Source: Epiperipatus broadwayi
Lineage: Eukaryota; Onychophora; Udeonychophora; Euonychophora; Peripatidae
Direction: 5' to 3'
DNA length: 64,000 nt
Assembly: GCA_028023455.1 (NCBI GenBank)
Contig: JAQFVV010012434.1
Location: forward strand, 8,585,761 to 8,649,760
Within the stretch, counting starts at the first letter, position 1, and every line of letters starts with the position of its first letter. Both the position numbers and the translations under genes were made by a program. A model generated the notes under the pieces. The model was not told where the DNA came from. It saw nothing but the letters and a program-made list of their open reading frames with translations, and ran no database searches. Shown here one piece after another: positions 43,401-50,200 of the stretch.

Positions 43401-46400
43401 CTACTCATCCAATATCCCCAGACTAGTTTCTGGCTTGCATTAGATCCTAAGATCTAGATGCAGTGCTCTCAGATCCAAAGCTCCTCACTGATGAAGGCCA
43501 CAAGCCAGAAACTAGTCTGGGGATATTGGATGAGTAGGCATTGGATAGGGATTTTATGCACAAGCCTTCTGGCATCCATTGATTACTCTGTTTAGCACAG
43601 GTGGCAATACTGTATGGAGAGTTTTGCTCTGTTTATGGAACACAGTGTGTTTGTTATATATCTGAAATCATTTTATTATGCATTTAAGAGTGATTCAGAG
43701 ATAAAATTTATATGTAATATTGAAGTTATTAGTCATATTATTTTATTCACTTATATATAGGCATATGTCCTTTTATATATAGATGGGTAAATTTGATATA
43801 TCACAGAAACTTATATAAATTAAAATGTTTGTTTTTAAAAGTATTTTTTTCTACATACTTTATCAATACTAATTTATTTTTATGTAAAATAAATGAATTT
43901 ATATCAAAGGTCCACTATCGTAATCATGGCATATAACTTATAATTTATAATTAGCCTATTCATTCAGTGTACTGAATGGTTCTTATATAAGTAAATAGAA
44001 GTATTTGAGCTTCAGATTTACAGTCTATATTCATCCTCTACTCAAGGTAGATGATCCCCAATATATGTATTTTGTGGTCATGTGTGTCGATTGTTTGAGA
44101 TGGAGTAGAGGATGAATATAGACTGAAAAATCCTAAATTCAAATCCCTCTATTAACTTATAATTTATTTATTTATTTTTAGTTATATTACTGATACTCTC
44201 TTAAGCAATTCTGGACGAGAAAACATGATTAAAACAATAGAGACATTAAAACGTAAGTCACTTGTATGCTCTATTCTATTTATATAAGAATATTTCATTT
44301 TAAAATGTATTCTGAATCATTTAAAAAATATTTACATTTGCATATATCACTGAACCCCTCTCATTGTTGCAGCAAAATTTGAAGGAAATAATTCAGATTT
44401 GTAAAATATTAAAATGCTTTGATAATTATCATTCTCATAAGATAATAAAATGTAATTTATATAATAATAATGATAATCAGTTTTAAGATGGTGTGACTTG
44501 TTAAATTTTATTTTTATAGCTCCAAAATTGAATATTAGAATAATTTTTATTGATTTGACAATCTATGATAAACAAGTATTATTTTTTAACTGTAATGTTT
44601 TATTGCCTCATTACTGTCTGTCTCTGGATTAATAATCAAGATATGAAACTAAATGATTTATTTAATGTTGATTTGTCTTTTTTTGAATATTTATTTTGCT
44701 ATATAATGAAATTTTTATATTCTTAATATAATGTTACTTCTGCTGCTATTACTATTGCTATTATTATAATTATTAAATAAAAACTCAAATTTAAAAATGT
44801 TTATATCAAATTTTTAATTTTTATGATTCTTATTTAATGAAATATGAATATTAAAGTTGTTTTGCCTCAACAAAGAATTTATAAAATTTAAATCGTAGAA
44901 TAAGCATTCTTGTATGTATGGTAATTTTTATATTTCTGGTAAAGACTGCATTATATTAAAATTATAATTTTTGTTTTATAGTCAGTATATCAAAATTATC
45001 TGGCCAACTCTGATTATTTTGGGACTTTTACTATAAAGATTAAGAGTAGCTGATTACAGATCACCAATTAGATGAATTGGCTATAGATAAACTACTTGAA
45101 AAAATGTTGAGAAATTTTCAGCTACCTAATCAATTTTCCAAACTTTATCTAAATATCTGTTTAAATAGGTGACAAAGGAATCTTATAATATTCATAATTC
45201 TCATCTGTGCCTGATAAGTGTCCTTTTTTTTTATTGTTAATTTTGTTTTTGTTTTTTTATAAAAGCATCTCATAAAAAAACTAATTAATTTTTAATGAAA
45301 GTTAAAAAAAATATTACTGTGCATTTAGTAAGATTAACTCCTATGTTGGAATAGTCAATCTCATTTCAAATCAGGATGCTTCATTGACCACAATTGTTTT
45401 ATGAAAATTCTATTGAACATTTTCATTGATGTTGATTGCAAATATATCATAATTTTTTACTTGATATTTAGATTTATTTTTTTATAATACTCTAATTTGA
45501 TAAATATCATGGAAATTTATTATTATAAATTAACTACTTATTCATTTCTGTAAATAGTATTTTTTCTTGAGTATTTATATACATATTTAAATACATTTTT
45601 GTTGTTATAAAGTCAAACATATTTAAATACATTTTTTTGTTGTTGTTGTTGTTATTCAAATTATTTTCATTACTTTTGCATGCATGTATGTGTACACAAA
45701 TTTAAAAATGATTTGATTAGATCAATTTTATATAAGGTCATAAGAAGTATTTTCAAAATCAATTACATGCATGTTAACAATTTTAAATTTTTTGCTATAT
45801 TTCTGTGGGCCACAGAATTTTTTTTAATTTATAAGAAAATATATGTATGTTGAATTTTCAATCCAAAGACTTACCTATTTATATATATTTTTTATCAACA
45901 TCAACTACATAAATGCACAATATGACTTGTTAACACTAAGTTATTGTTTTACATTAATAATGTTTTATTCACTCACTTTGATAAATTATTAGCATTTTTA
46001 CTTGTAAAGATTTGTAATTATCTTTTTTTCAGCTTGCACTTAAGCTTAAATAAATATAGCATAGGTTATGGATTATAAATTTATAAAACAAAGAATTTGT
46101 TTGTGCAGCCAGTGCAAGATTTTATAAATATTCATTAAATAAAGGATAAATTAAAGATGAATACTTCTATTTTTAAATAATTTTATTATAGGAAATGTAA
46201 TTAAAATTCACATGATAATTATCAAAATAAAATTAAAAGTTTTTTTACATGGATAATTATATTTCAAAGAAAGAAATTATTTTTAATTAAAGATAATATT
46301 GATTCAGAAAATATTAAATAAATTGTATTCAAAGAGGGGTAGAAAACTTGTTGAAAAGTTTAAATTGTTTTGGAAATTATTACTTACATATATAAATCTA

Positions 46401-47259
46401 TTCCTGATGTATCTAAATCTGAATACATTACTACAATAATTTTCCAGACAGATTATCAAAGAGTCATTTTTTAATACTAGTCTGAGGATATTGGATAAGT
46501 AGGCTCTAGATAGGGATTATCTTCTAGCATCCATTCATTACTATGGCTTGCATTAGGTGGCAATATTGAATGAAGAAAGTTGCTGCTATGTTAGCAGATT
46601 GTGTGAGTTGTTAAAAAATAATTCTTAAAGAATCTACTTGTCAATTATTGTAATAACATATTCGGACTTAGTTGTTCCATGAATAGGCTTATATTCATAG
46701 TATTATATATTTAATAGCATAATTTATTTATGGGCTTATTTAAAAAATTATTATGTATGTATATATAGAGAGCAAGAAAGATATGGAATTAATAATTTTT
46801 CAAACAATTTAAAGCATTTAAATAATATATTTGTGTGTGTTTGTGTTCATAGAATTAATAATTTTTACAAAATATAATTTATATACATTAGATAGGTGAC
46901 ATCATGTAGCTTATAGGCATGACTATGTATATCATTGAACCATTCTTGTTTTTACAAATATTTGAATTTTTTTTGTTTGTCTTATTATAATCATAGGGAG
47001 AATTGGAGAACATTTACAAAACTTTTTCTGCATAAATTTGATTATATCTGATATTAGCTATAACTTATCATTATTAGGAAAATAATTAATATTTTAATAG
47101 TAGTAATATTTCTAATAAAAATGATATTGTTTATAATAATTTCACAGGTTTAAAAGCAACAGTGAAACATGTAGAATCTTTAAATAGAGATCAAGTTAAA
47201 TCCATTGAGAAGAAGTTGGATAGATGTCGAAATCAAGAGAATAATCCAGATAGTAACAT
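13369..47259 (+). CDS. CycH: Cyclin H, eight-exon gene (C-terminal end uncertain)
   Basis: Cyclin H activates CDK7. With MAT1 it forms the CDK-activating kinase, which phosphorylates the T-loops of cell-cycle CDKs and, within TFIIH, the RNA polymerase II tail; it acts in the nucleus. Splicing exons 13369-13485, 18375-18497, 27483-27556, 28728-28929, 29017-29124, 37143-37198, 44182-44252 and 47148-47259 gives an uninterrupted 287-codon frame. The N-terminus [15 protein letters not shown] is the cyclin H N-terminal helix. [20 protein letters not shown] and [10 protein letters not shown] (Lys114, Glu117) form the first cyclin box. [20 protein letters not shown] and [18 protein letters not shown] lead into the second fold. 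The end, [17 protein letters not shown], closely resembles insect cyclin H. Introns are 4889, 8985, 1171, 87, 8018, 6983 and 2895 bp. Insect proteins continue for some tens of residues after NPDS; that last exon was not found here. Confidence 0.95.
14127..15474 (-). mobile_element. Non-coding DNA transposon with hairpin array and minisatellite (family H, older copy)
   Basis: Imperfect terminal inverted repeats of about 40 bp define it. The left end starts GGTTACTTTTCTATTCTATC at 14128. The complement of the right end starts GGTAGTTTTCTAATCTATCG, and both run on to a TTTGATGGC/ATGATGGC block. Near-matching flanks (CACTGTTTA left, CACTGGTTTA right) look like a decayed target duplication. On the minus strand, inward from the 15474 end, come three small hairpins built on TTTCTA...TAGAAA (15405-15434, 15350-15371, 15298-15319), then unique sequence, then six tandem repeats. 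The size (1348 bp) and layout match the element at 35045-36363. No transposase is present, so it would have moved in trans. Lies in cyclin H intron 1. Superfamily not assigned. Confidence 0.75.
14275..14990. repeat. Minisatellite, about six units of roughly 110 bp
   Basis: Units begin near 14280, 14447, 14558, 14668, 14781 and 14889. Each holds ACTAAATTTAAAAATGATAC, a T-run, GACAGTAATTAATCAGAAAC, then TGGGTTGTTTTTGTTTGTGT and a TATATATAAAAAGTAA tail. The first unit carries about 50 extra bases. Units differ by scattered substitutions and small indels, so the array is not recent. Confidence 0.9.
15475..16269. other. Intron 1 sequence with possible Penelope upstream remains
   Basis: Less AT-rich than its surroundings, with an open frame of 119 codons at 15879-16238 that has no recognised domain. 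Its position before the GIY-YIG relic makes decayed Penelope reverse transcriptase the simplest guess, but no RT motif was seen. Confidence 0.35.
16270..16725 (+). mobile_element. Penelope-like element relic with GIY-YIG endonuclease domain
   Basis: Two overlapping frames give the C-terminal part of a Penelope-like protein. The first frame has [15 protein letters not shown], then after a shift [20 protein letters not shown], the segment that leads into the endonuclease in this family. The second frame has [19 protein letters not shown], the degenerate GIY-YIG core with the downstream Arg/His helix partly lost. It ends with [15 protein letters not shown] and [10 protein letters not shown], the family's C-terminal pattern. 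At least one frameshift and the loss of the first GIY block make it inactive. Reverse transcriptase sequence upstream (15840-16245) could not be recognised with confidence. In cyclin H intron 1, just beyond the family H element. Confidence 0.72.
16726..18374. other. Rest of cyclin H intron 1
   Basis: AT-rich, no repeat or coding signal recognised. Confidence 0.5.
18375..18497 (+). CDS. CycH: Cyclin H exon 2 (residues 40-80)
   Basis: Acceptor TTTTGCAG and donor GTAAGT flank 41 codons in phase 0. The segment covers the helix before the cyclin box, with [20 protein letters not shown] matching the family pattern of a Tyr-Glu helix followed by F-x-P-x-MP. Confidence 0.94.
18498..20870. other. Cyclin H intron 2, first part
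   Basis: AT-rich with a short GT microsatellite near 19383. No supported gene or repeat family. Confidence 0.5.
20890..21200 (-). pseudogene. Fragment of a repetitive arthropod protein family (motif PN-I-x-SA-x-x-PVPH)
   Basis: On the minus strand one frame gives [31 protein letters not shown] and [11 protein letters not shown] neighbouring frame upstream gives MPFATPM, a stop, then [10 protein letters not shown]. Joined by a frameshift these follow the order of an uncharacterised, often multicopy protein family that I recall from arthropod genomes: a PM-x-W-x-E-P-x-x-H block, a Cys-x-x-Cys finger, then PN-[LI]-PSA-x-[RK]-PVPH-x-x-x-LP. The molecular function is not known to me. The fragment has one frameshift, a stop and no clear start, so it is probably a dead copy. 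Lies antisense in cyclin H intron 2. Confidence 0.55.
21201..23560. other. Cyclin H intron 2, middle part
   Basis: AT-rich, no recognised gene. A short phrase near 23100-23340 is somewhat less AT-rich but carries no motif I can name. Confidence 0.45.
23570..24330 (-). mobile_element. LINE relic, C-terminal end of ORF2
   Basis: The + strand is conspicuously pyrimidine-rich because it is the complement of a lysine/glutamate-rich frame. On the minus strand the order is [68 protein letters not shown] and [11 protein letters not shown]. This matches the region after the reverse transcriptase in LINEs: a Leu-x-x-Tyr helix, then L-x-x-R-x-G, then a C-x-x-C / H-x-x-x-C zinc-binding block followed by ER-rich helices. 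Several stops are present. It is a different lineage from the relic at 100-1850. In cyclin H intron 2, directly next to a family P copy. Confidence 0.65.
24345..24850 (-). repeat. Divergent family P copy, interrupted
   Basis: One arm is seen at about 24349-24535 (ACTCTCCATACAGTAGTGCC ... GAGAGCACTGCACCTAGATC). The other arm plus tail is at about 24750-24845 (TATGGAGAGTTTGCC ... AATCATATGATG). About 200 bp of unrelated sequence lies between. No target duplication found; older than the other copies. Confidence 0.6.
24851..25760. other. Cyclin H intron 2, AT-rich stretch
   Basis: No gene or repeat recognised. Confidence 0.5.
25770..26330 (-). mobile_element. LINE reverse transcriptase relic including the YADD region
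   Basis: Minus-strand frames give [20 protein letters not shown] (the G-V-x-Q-G-C block of LINE reverse transcriptases). After a frame change come [17 protein letters not shown] and [24 protein letters not shown] replaces the catalytic YADD, so the second aspartate is lost. The DGK-x-F-N-L-x-x-L-x-x-K spacing is shared with the lineage that also carries a C-terminal zinc finger, so this may belong to the same group as the relic at 100-1850. In cyclin H intron 2, antisense. Confidence 0.75.
26432..26652 (+). repeat. Family P copy with 12-bp target duplication
   Basis: The element (26444-26640) starts CATTAAGCATCACATGAT and ends GGAGAGTTTTGCTCTGTTT. It is flanked by AACAATAATAAC on both sides (26432-26443 and 26641-26652). 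It jumps from the leader straight into the right arm (GCAGTGCTCTCAGATCCAAA), so the left arm is deleted and it cannot fold back. Lies in cyclin H intron 2. Confidence 0.85.
26653..27482. other. End of cyclin H intron 2
   Basis: AT-rich, no recognised feature before the exon 3 acceptor. Confidence 0.5.
27483..27556 (+). CDS. CycH: Cyclin H exon 3 (residues 81-105)
   Basis: Acceptor TTTAAAG, donor GTAAGT. Encodes [20 protein letters not shown], the most conserved helix of the first cyclin box in cyclin H. Ends in phase 2; the split codon AT|G restores Met105. Confidence 0.95.
27557..28727. other. Cyclin H intron 3
   Basis: Low-complexity AT-rich intron of 1171 bp without a recognised repeat. 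Confidence 0.55.
28728..28929 (+). CDS. CycH: Cyclin H exon 4 (residues 105-172)
   Basis: Acceptor TTTTAAATAG and donor GTAAGT. Contains [15 protein letters not shown], the cyclin-box signature whose Lys and Glu contact the kinase in this family, and [20 protein letters not shown] entering the linker between the two cyclin folds. Phase 2 in, phase 0 out. Confidence 0.96.
29017..29124 (+). CDS. CycH: Cyclin H exon 5 (residues 173-208)
   Basis: Acceptor TTTACAG; donor GTAATA, slightly off consensus. Encodes 36 codons from [16 protein letters not shown] to [10 protein letters not shown], the start of the second cyclin fold. It is separated from exon 4 by only 87 bp, the one short intron in the gene. 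Confidence 0.95.
29125..29869. other. Start of cyclin H intron 5
   Basis: AT-rich, nothing recognised before the LTR element. Confidence 0.5.
29870..30535 (+). repeat. 5' LTR
   Basis: Matches the 3' LTR along its length: AAAGCTAGAGAAATA near the start, AATAGCTACATA, TAAATAAAAAGAAT, GAGAGAAACCAA, TACATGTGCTAACATT, and TTTGTAAAATTAATAATC-like sequence near the end. It is uninterrupted, so it shows the 3' LTR as it was before the later insertion. Confidence 0.8.
30765..31411 (+). pseudogene. Gag remains with CCHC zinc knuckle
   Basis: Two frames separated by stops cover the capsid and nucleocapsid. The first (30767-30988) resembles gypsy capsid helices. The second (31064-31411) holds a perfect C-x2-C-x4-H-x4-C knuckle, [14 protein letters not shown], at about 31268-31311, which in this family binds the element's RNA. 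The stop after 30988 and a frame shift break the protein. Confidence 0.8.
31480..33672 (+). pseudogene. Pol remains: protease, reverse transcriptase, RNase H, start of integrase
   Basis: [11 protein letters not shown] near 31531-31565 is the protease active site with DTG changed to DNG. The reverse transcriptase palm entry is at about 31880-32070: [17 protein letters not shown], then [15 protein letters not shown]. RNase H is at 32800-32960: [20 protein letters not shown] and [19 protein letters not shown], with the usual TDHK changed to IGHK. The integrase zinc-finger region ([13 protein letters not shown]) is near 33385-33425. The core start, HIDYTGPF and VVVDSYSRW, is at about 33571-33642. 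Many stops; no functional enzyme. Confidence 0.88.
33661..34143 (-). repeat. Longest family P copy, near-complete palindrome, inserted in the integrase
   Basis: The element occupies 33673-34131, flanked by AACACTAGTTCT (33661-33672) and AACATTAGTTCT (34132-34143), a 12-bp duplication with one mismatch. Left and right arms of roughly 200 bp pair around a perfect palindrome at 33875-33896 centred on GGATCC. The unpaired tail at the 34131 end (complement: AAACCACTAAACATCACATG) is the fullest leader of the family in this window. The two mirror open frames inside it are by-products of the palindrome. Confidence 0.9.
34132..34910 (+). pseudogene. Integrase, continuation after the family P insertion
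   Basis: After the right copy of the 12-bp duplication the integrase resumes with [13 protein letters not shown], then in another frame [18 protein letters not shown]. This carries the second catalytic aspartate (SDNG) of the D,D35E core. Reading across the duplication as a single copy restores continuity with the upstream part, which confirms the insertion point. Confidence 0.82.
34908..34922 (+). other. Polypurine tract before the 3' LTR
   Basis: TTGAGGGAAATG followed by TGTTATG. A purine run directly before the TG that opens the LTR is where plus-strand synthesis would start. Confidence 0.55.
34921..36975 (+). repeat. 3' LTR, split by a nested DNA transposon
   Basis: LTR sequence runs 34921-35044, then resumes at 36364 with AAAAATAGCTACATA and continues to about 36975. 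Removing the insert and one 8-bp copy gives a length close to that of the 5' LTR. Confidence 0.82.
35037..36371. mobile_element. Nested non-coding DNA transposon, 1319 bp, 8-bp target duplication (family H, younger copy)
   Basis: The element lies at 35045-36363. Terminal inverted repeats of about 36 bp start GGTTGTTTTACAATAGC on the left; the complement of the right end starts GGTTGTTTTATAATAGC. The exact duplication AAAAATAG flanks it (35037-35044 and 36364-36371). The intact 5' LTR has a single AAAAATAG followed by CTACATA at the matching place, the empty site. Inside are three hairpins (35088-35110, 35141-35169, 35197-35223), then unique GC-richer sequence, then two AT-rich tandem repeats (about 35935-36075 and 36136-36255). 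No transposase frame. An 8-bp duplication fits hAT, P or Merlin groups, but the terminus does not settle which. Confidence 0.88.
36976..37142. other. End of cyclin H intron 5
   Basis: AT-rich sequence with a TA run just before the exon 6 acceptor. Confidence 0.5.
37143..37198 (+). CDS. CycH: Cyclin H exon 6 (residues 209-227)
   Basis: Acceptor TTTTTAG, donor GTAAGT. Encodes [18 protein letters not shown] and ends with AG, which joins T of exon 7 to give Ser227, reading ENIDSYITD as in insect homologues. This agreement across the junction supports both splice sites. Confidence 0.94.
37199..39454. other. Cyclin H intron 6, first part
   Basis: AT-rich, a short GT microsatellite near 38294, no recognised repeat. 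Confidence 0.5.
39458..39630 (+). repeat. Old partial family P copy (right arm only)
   Basis: Recognisable by CTCCTCACTGACGAAAACCA, AGTCTAGGGATATTGG and GCATTTATTGGTTACT, ending TTGCATGGAAAAATG. More diverged than the other copies, and no target duplication visible. In cyclin H intron 6. Confidence 0.75.
39631..42271. other. Cyclin H intron 6, AT-rich stretch
   Basis: No recognised gene or repeat family. Confidence 0.5.
42272..42598 (+). repeat. Family P copy with 13-bp target duplication
   Basis: The element (42285-42585) is flanked by ACATATATAGTAT on both sides (42272-42284 and 42586-42598). It begins CATATGATCAC and ends GGAGAGTTTTGCTTTGTTT. The left arm runs to about 42425 and the right arm from about 42460, but most of the centre is deleted. 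In cyclin H intron 6. Confidence 0.92.
42599..43249. other. Intron 6 sequence between two family P copies
   Basis: AT-rich, nothing recognised. Confidence 0.5.
43250..43648 (+). repeat. Family P copy with 13-bp target duplication and almost complete hairpin
   Basis: The element (43263-43635) is flanked by TGGAACACAGTGT (43250-43262 and 43636-43648). Arms at about 43304-43437 and 43499-43635 are nearly identical inverted copies, separated by about 60 bp that include GCAGTGCTCTCAGATCCAAA. A leader of about 40 bp (CACATGATCACATTTCC...) lies before the left arm and has no partner at the other end, so the element is asymmetric. In cyclin H intron 6. Confidence 0.94.
44017..44130. repeat. Short inverted repeat, 24-bp arms, about 50 bp before exon 7
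   Basis: CAGTCTATATTCATCCTCTA (continuing CTC) near 44021-44044 is repeated inverted near 44105-44127 as GAGTAGAGGATGAATATAGA (continuing CTG). The loop is about 60 bp. It would form a stem in the pre-mRNA close to the exon 7 acceptor. Confidence 0.85.
44182..44252 (+). CDS. CycH: Cyclin H exon 7 (residues 227-251)
   Basis: Acceptor TTATTTTTAG, donor GTAAGT. Encodes [20 protein letters not shown], matching the penultimate helix of the second fold. Phase 2 in, phase 1 out (C|GT gives Arg251). Confidence 0.92.
44253..46465. other. Cyclin H intron 7, first part
   Basis: AT-rich. A 26-bp phrase (ACATATTTAAATACATTTTT, then GTTGTT) is repeated at about 45583 and 45626. No gene recognised. Confidence 0.5.
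46470..46600 (+). repeat. Old partial family P copy
   Basis: Right-arm fragment: ACTAGTCTGAGGATATTGGA, TAGGCTCTAGATAGGGATTA, GCATCCATTCATTACTATGG and a degenerate end near 46580. No target duplication seen. In cyclin H intron 7. Confidence 0.78.
47148..47259 (+). CDS. CycH: Cyclin H exon 8, end either spliced or stopped
   Basis: Acceptor TTTCACAG. Encodes the C-terminal helix ending [18 protein letters not shown]. The bases that follow, ATGTAAAT, can be read two ways. As coding sequence they give Met288 then stop TAA (47261-47263). As a splice site they give AT|GTAAAT, a good donor leaving phase 2. Insect cyclin H normally continues beyond NPDS with an acidic tail, which favours splicing to an exon not found in the remaining 16.7 kb. 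Confidence 0.88.
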
Positions 47260-47263
47260 GTAA

Positions 47264-50200
47264 ATCATTTATTTTTTATCTTATTTTTTTGTTTCACTTA
47301 GTTTTATTTATATATGAGTGCATGTAAGAGCATTTACATGCTAAAGAATTTTCTACCTGAAAATAAAATATACTCACTCATATATATATATATAAACCAT
47401 AAGAAAGTCCTTTTGCAATCACGATGGCAATAATATGGAGAAATGGAGAAAGTTGGTTACGACATTGTGATCTTGATTAAGATGTAGTGCAGTCGATATT
47501 GCAGTAGAAGTGTGATTCTCCTTCATTTGACTTGCAATTTGCTATATATACAAGTTTTTATATTTCCACATAAGTTAAAATTATTCAATACTTTAATAAT
47601 AGATTTATGTTTATTAAAATAATGAATAAATTTTTCAGGGTTATTCAATAATATGTGTACTCTTAGTCTTATTCTATTTTATTAATAAAAATATTGGCAA
47701 ATATATTGTTTCTTATTATAAGAACTAATTAAAAGTAACTCATTCTGTGTTTTAAAACCAGGGTTATCATGTTTTAAATATAAAGAAGATTAATGATTTA
47801 TCTCGGGGTTTTATAAAGTAAGAAAATAAATACATGGATATAAAATGTGTTTATGCATTTTAGGATATGACAATGTAAAACGGATTTTATGTACATTATC
47901 TTACCCAATACTTTTATATTTCAGATAGCATTAATACAATAACAATGTATTTAATTCAAATAGATATTATGTGCAATCTAATATCTCAAATATGATCCTT
48001 TATATGTGAATATGCTGTGTCGATGTTTCTTTAATAACAATAAAGAAGAAAGATTAAAAATTAGCAATTACTGCTGTGTCCCCGACTATGACAGGGCGAG
48101 CAGCAAACAAAATATGCAATTAACTCTACCGACAGTAACACATATATATATTTAGCAATAACAATTTATTAACAATTAAAAAAAGTTACTAGAAGGATCT
48201 TCAAGATAAATAAATATACAATTCACATTTGAGCAAATCTAATTCCACAATTTAATTACTGAATAACAACATAATGTTTATACAGTTTAGGTAAACTATT
48301 ATTCACTTTATCATCACTAACATCTATAGTCTTTATAACTCCACCCTCGAAGAGCGTCTTGAAGAGTTTAAAATAATAATAAGATTGAGACAGTCTGCTA
48401 AAAATTTTAATCAGCTTATTGATCTACAGGAGTTGAGATTCTGGGAATGAAATCCTCCGATGATGATCTTCACTGCTCTTCAACTCATGGACACAATGTC
48501 AGTAGCTGCTACCACAGAAAAAGCACTCGGTCCTTTTTTTTTTTTTTAGCTTTTTATATCTCCCTCCTTCTTCTGTTTTATCTTATCCTTTCTGGAGTAA
48601 TTATATTTAGCGTTTGTTATCGTACAAGTAAATTTCTCTTAGGAATTTATTTCTATATAAGGTGCATTTTAAGATCTATACATTTAATTAATTTCTTAGG
48701 AATTTATTTCCATATAAGGTAAGTTTTAAGATCTATACAATTAATTAATATATACATGTCTCTACATTTATTTTTAACTTCGTTTAATTTGAACATTTCT
48801 TTTATCGATTTATTTAGTAGCATTCTTAATTTTAAAATATTAATTACAAATTTTGCAATTACTTGATTACACAATATAAAATAAATGATAAAAACAATAA
48901 GAAAATTATATAAAGTATCTAATAAATATTACTATTTATTTCCTAAATCTAATTTGAATTTGAGATATGAAAAGTGTATTATCAGACACTGTTGCATGGG
49001 CATTTAACGTTAAATAGGAATAGGTTGCTTATTATTTAAAAAAATAATCCTCAATTTAAGTACTGAAGGATAATAATCATCATCAAAATGATTAATGATA
49101 AATTCTCTATGTGATCCTTAATTAGTTTGCTTCATTAACTAATCAACTATTAATCAACCTCAATGATGTTGGAGAAGTTTTCACTCTTTTAAGAAAAGTA
49201 AGTACAAATCATTGTTAGATGATATTTACCACATTGCACTTATTTATTTTACCTCAAGATCCTTTACTGGATTCATTTGCAGGCTTAAACATTAGGAGTA
49301 CTACTCACCTAACAAAATATCTAGATCATTAGGATGCCTTGTTAAAGACTTTATAATTTAAAAATTAATACTACCATAGAAGAGTGATAACAGTGAGAAA
49401 TTAATACTAACATATAAGTGTAGTCTGTAAAATATTCCTTATAGATTTATTCATCTAAATAAGAATGATTAACTTCATTTAACTGTGAAATTGAAACTTA
49501 AGAACCCATAAAACATATAATAATTGCAATGTAGCACAGTTTTATATAAGTTTAATAATTACTTACATTTATCCAGCCTAAACCTAAGGTAAATCACATT
49601 TAATCCCATTTAATATCTACACTCATTAAATAAAAATATTACTTGTACATGAACATAATAATATCTGAGAAAACTTTATTATAATAACTATAATATTAAC
49701 TAACTAAGAAAGAAGCAATTATGAGAAAGTGCATTAAATAGTGTGTCAGTTTATTGCACAATTAATTTCATTTTTGTAATACAATCCTTTCTAGACATAG
49801 ATTAATAAATTCCATTTATCATATTTGTTGATTCAAAATAATTTACATTCAACACATTAATCCATTTTAAAATTGTTTATCACTTGGACGTTTATCATAT
49901 TTAATATTTTCTTTGATAATCCACAATTCAGGAGTGGCATTTAAATATTTAGTTTCATAATCCATTATCCATTGAATAGTATATAAATATTTAGCATTGA
50001 TAATGTATAATGCATTTCTTTAAGCCCTAGATATAAATTCATAGTTCGTTACATGCAGCGATTTAATTCATTTGATCAGATGTTATAATTTTATTCAAAG
50101 GATTAGCATTAATTACTTCTCTAATTTGAAATATATAATTAATCTATTCATTTATATATCTTTAATTCTTGATGCCAGTAAATCTGATCATATCTCTGAT

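Noticed and set aside
44135-44160. B-box-like TTCAAATCC, possible tRNA-derived SINE
   Set aside because: No A box at proper spacing upstream and no A-rich tail.
47924-47990. Candidate acceptor for a final cyclin H exon (TTTCAG at about 47924)
   Set aside because: The sequence after it does not encode anything like the expected tail and soon meets a stop.
48060-48560. Possible LTR or transposon suggested by less AT-rich sequence
   Set aside because: No terminal repeats, primer site or coding motif found; left as unexplained intergenic sequence.
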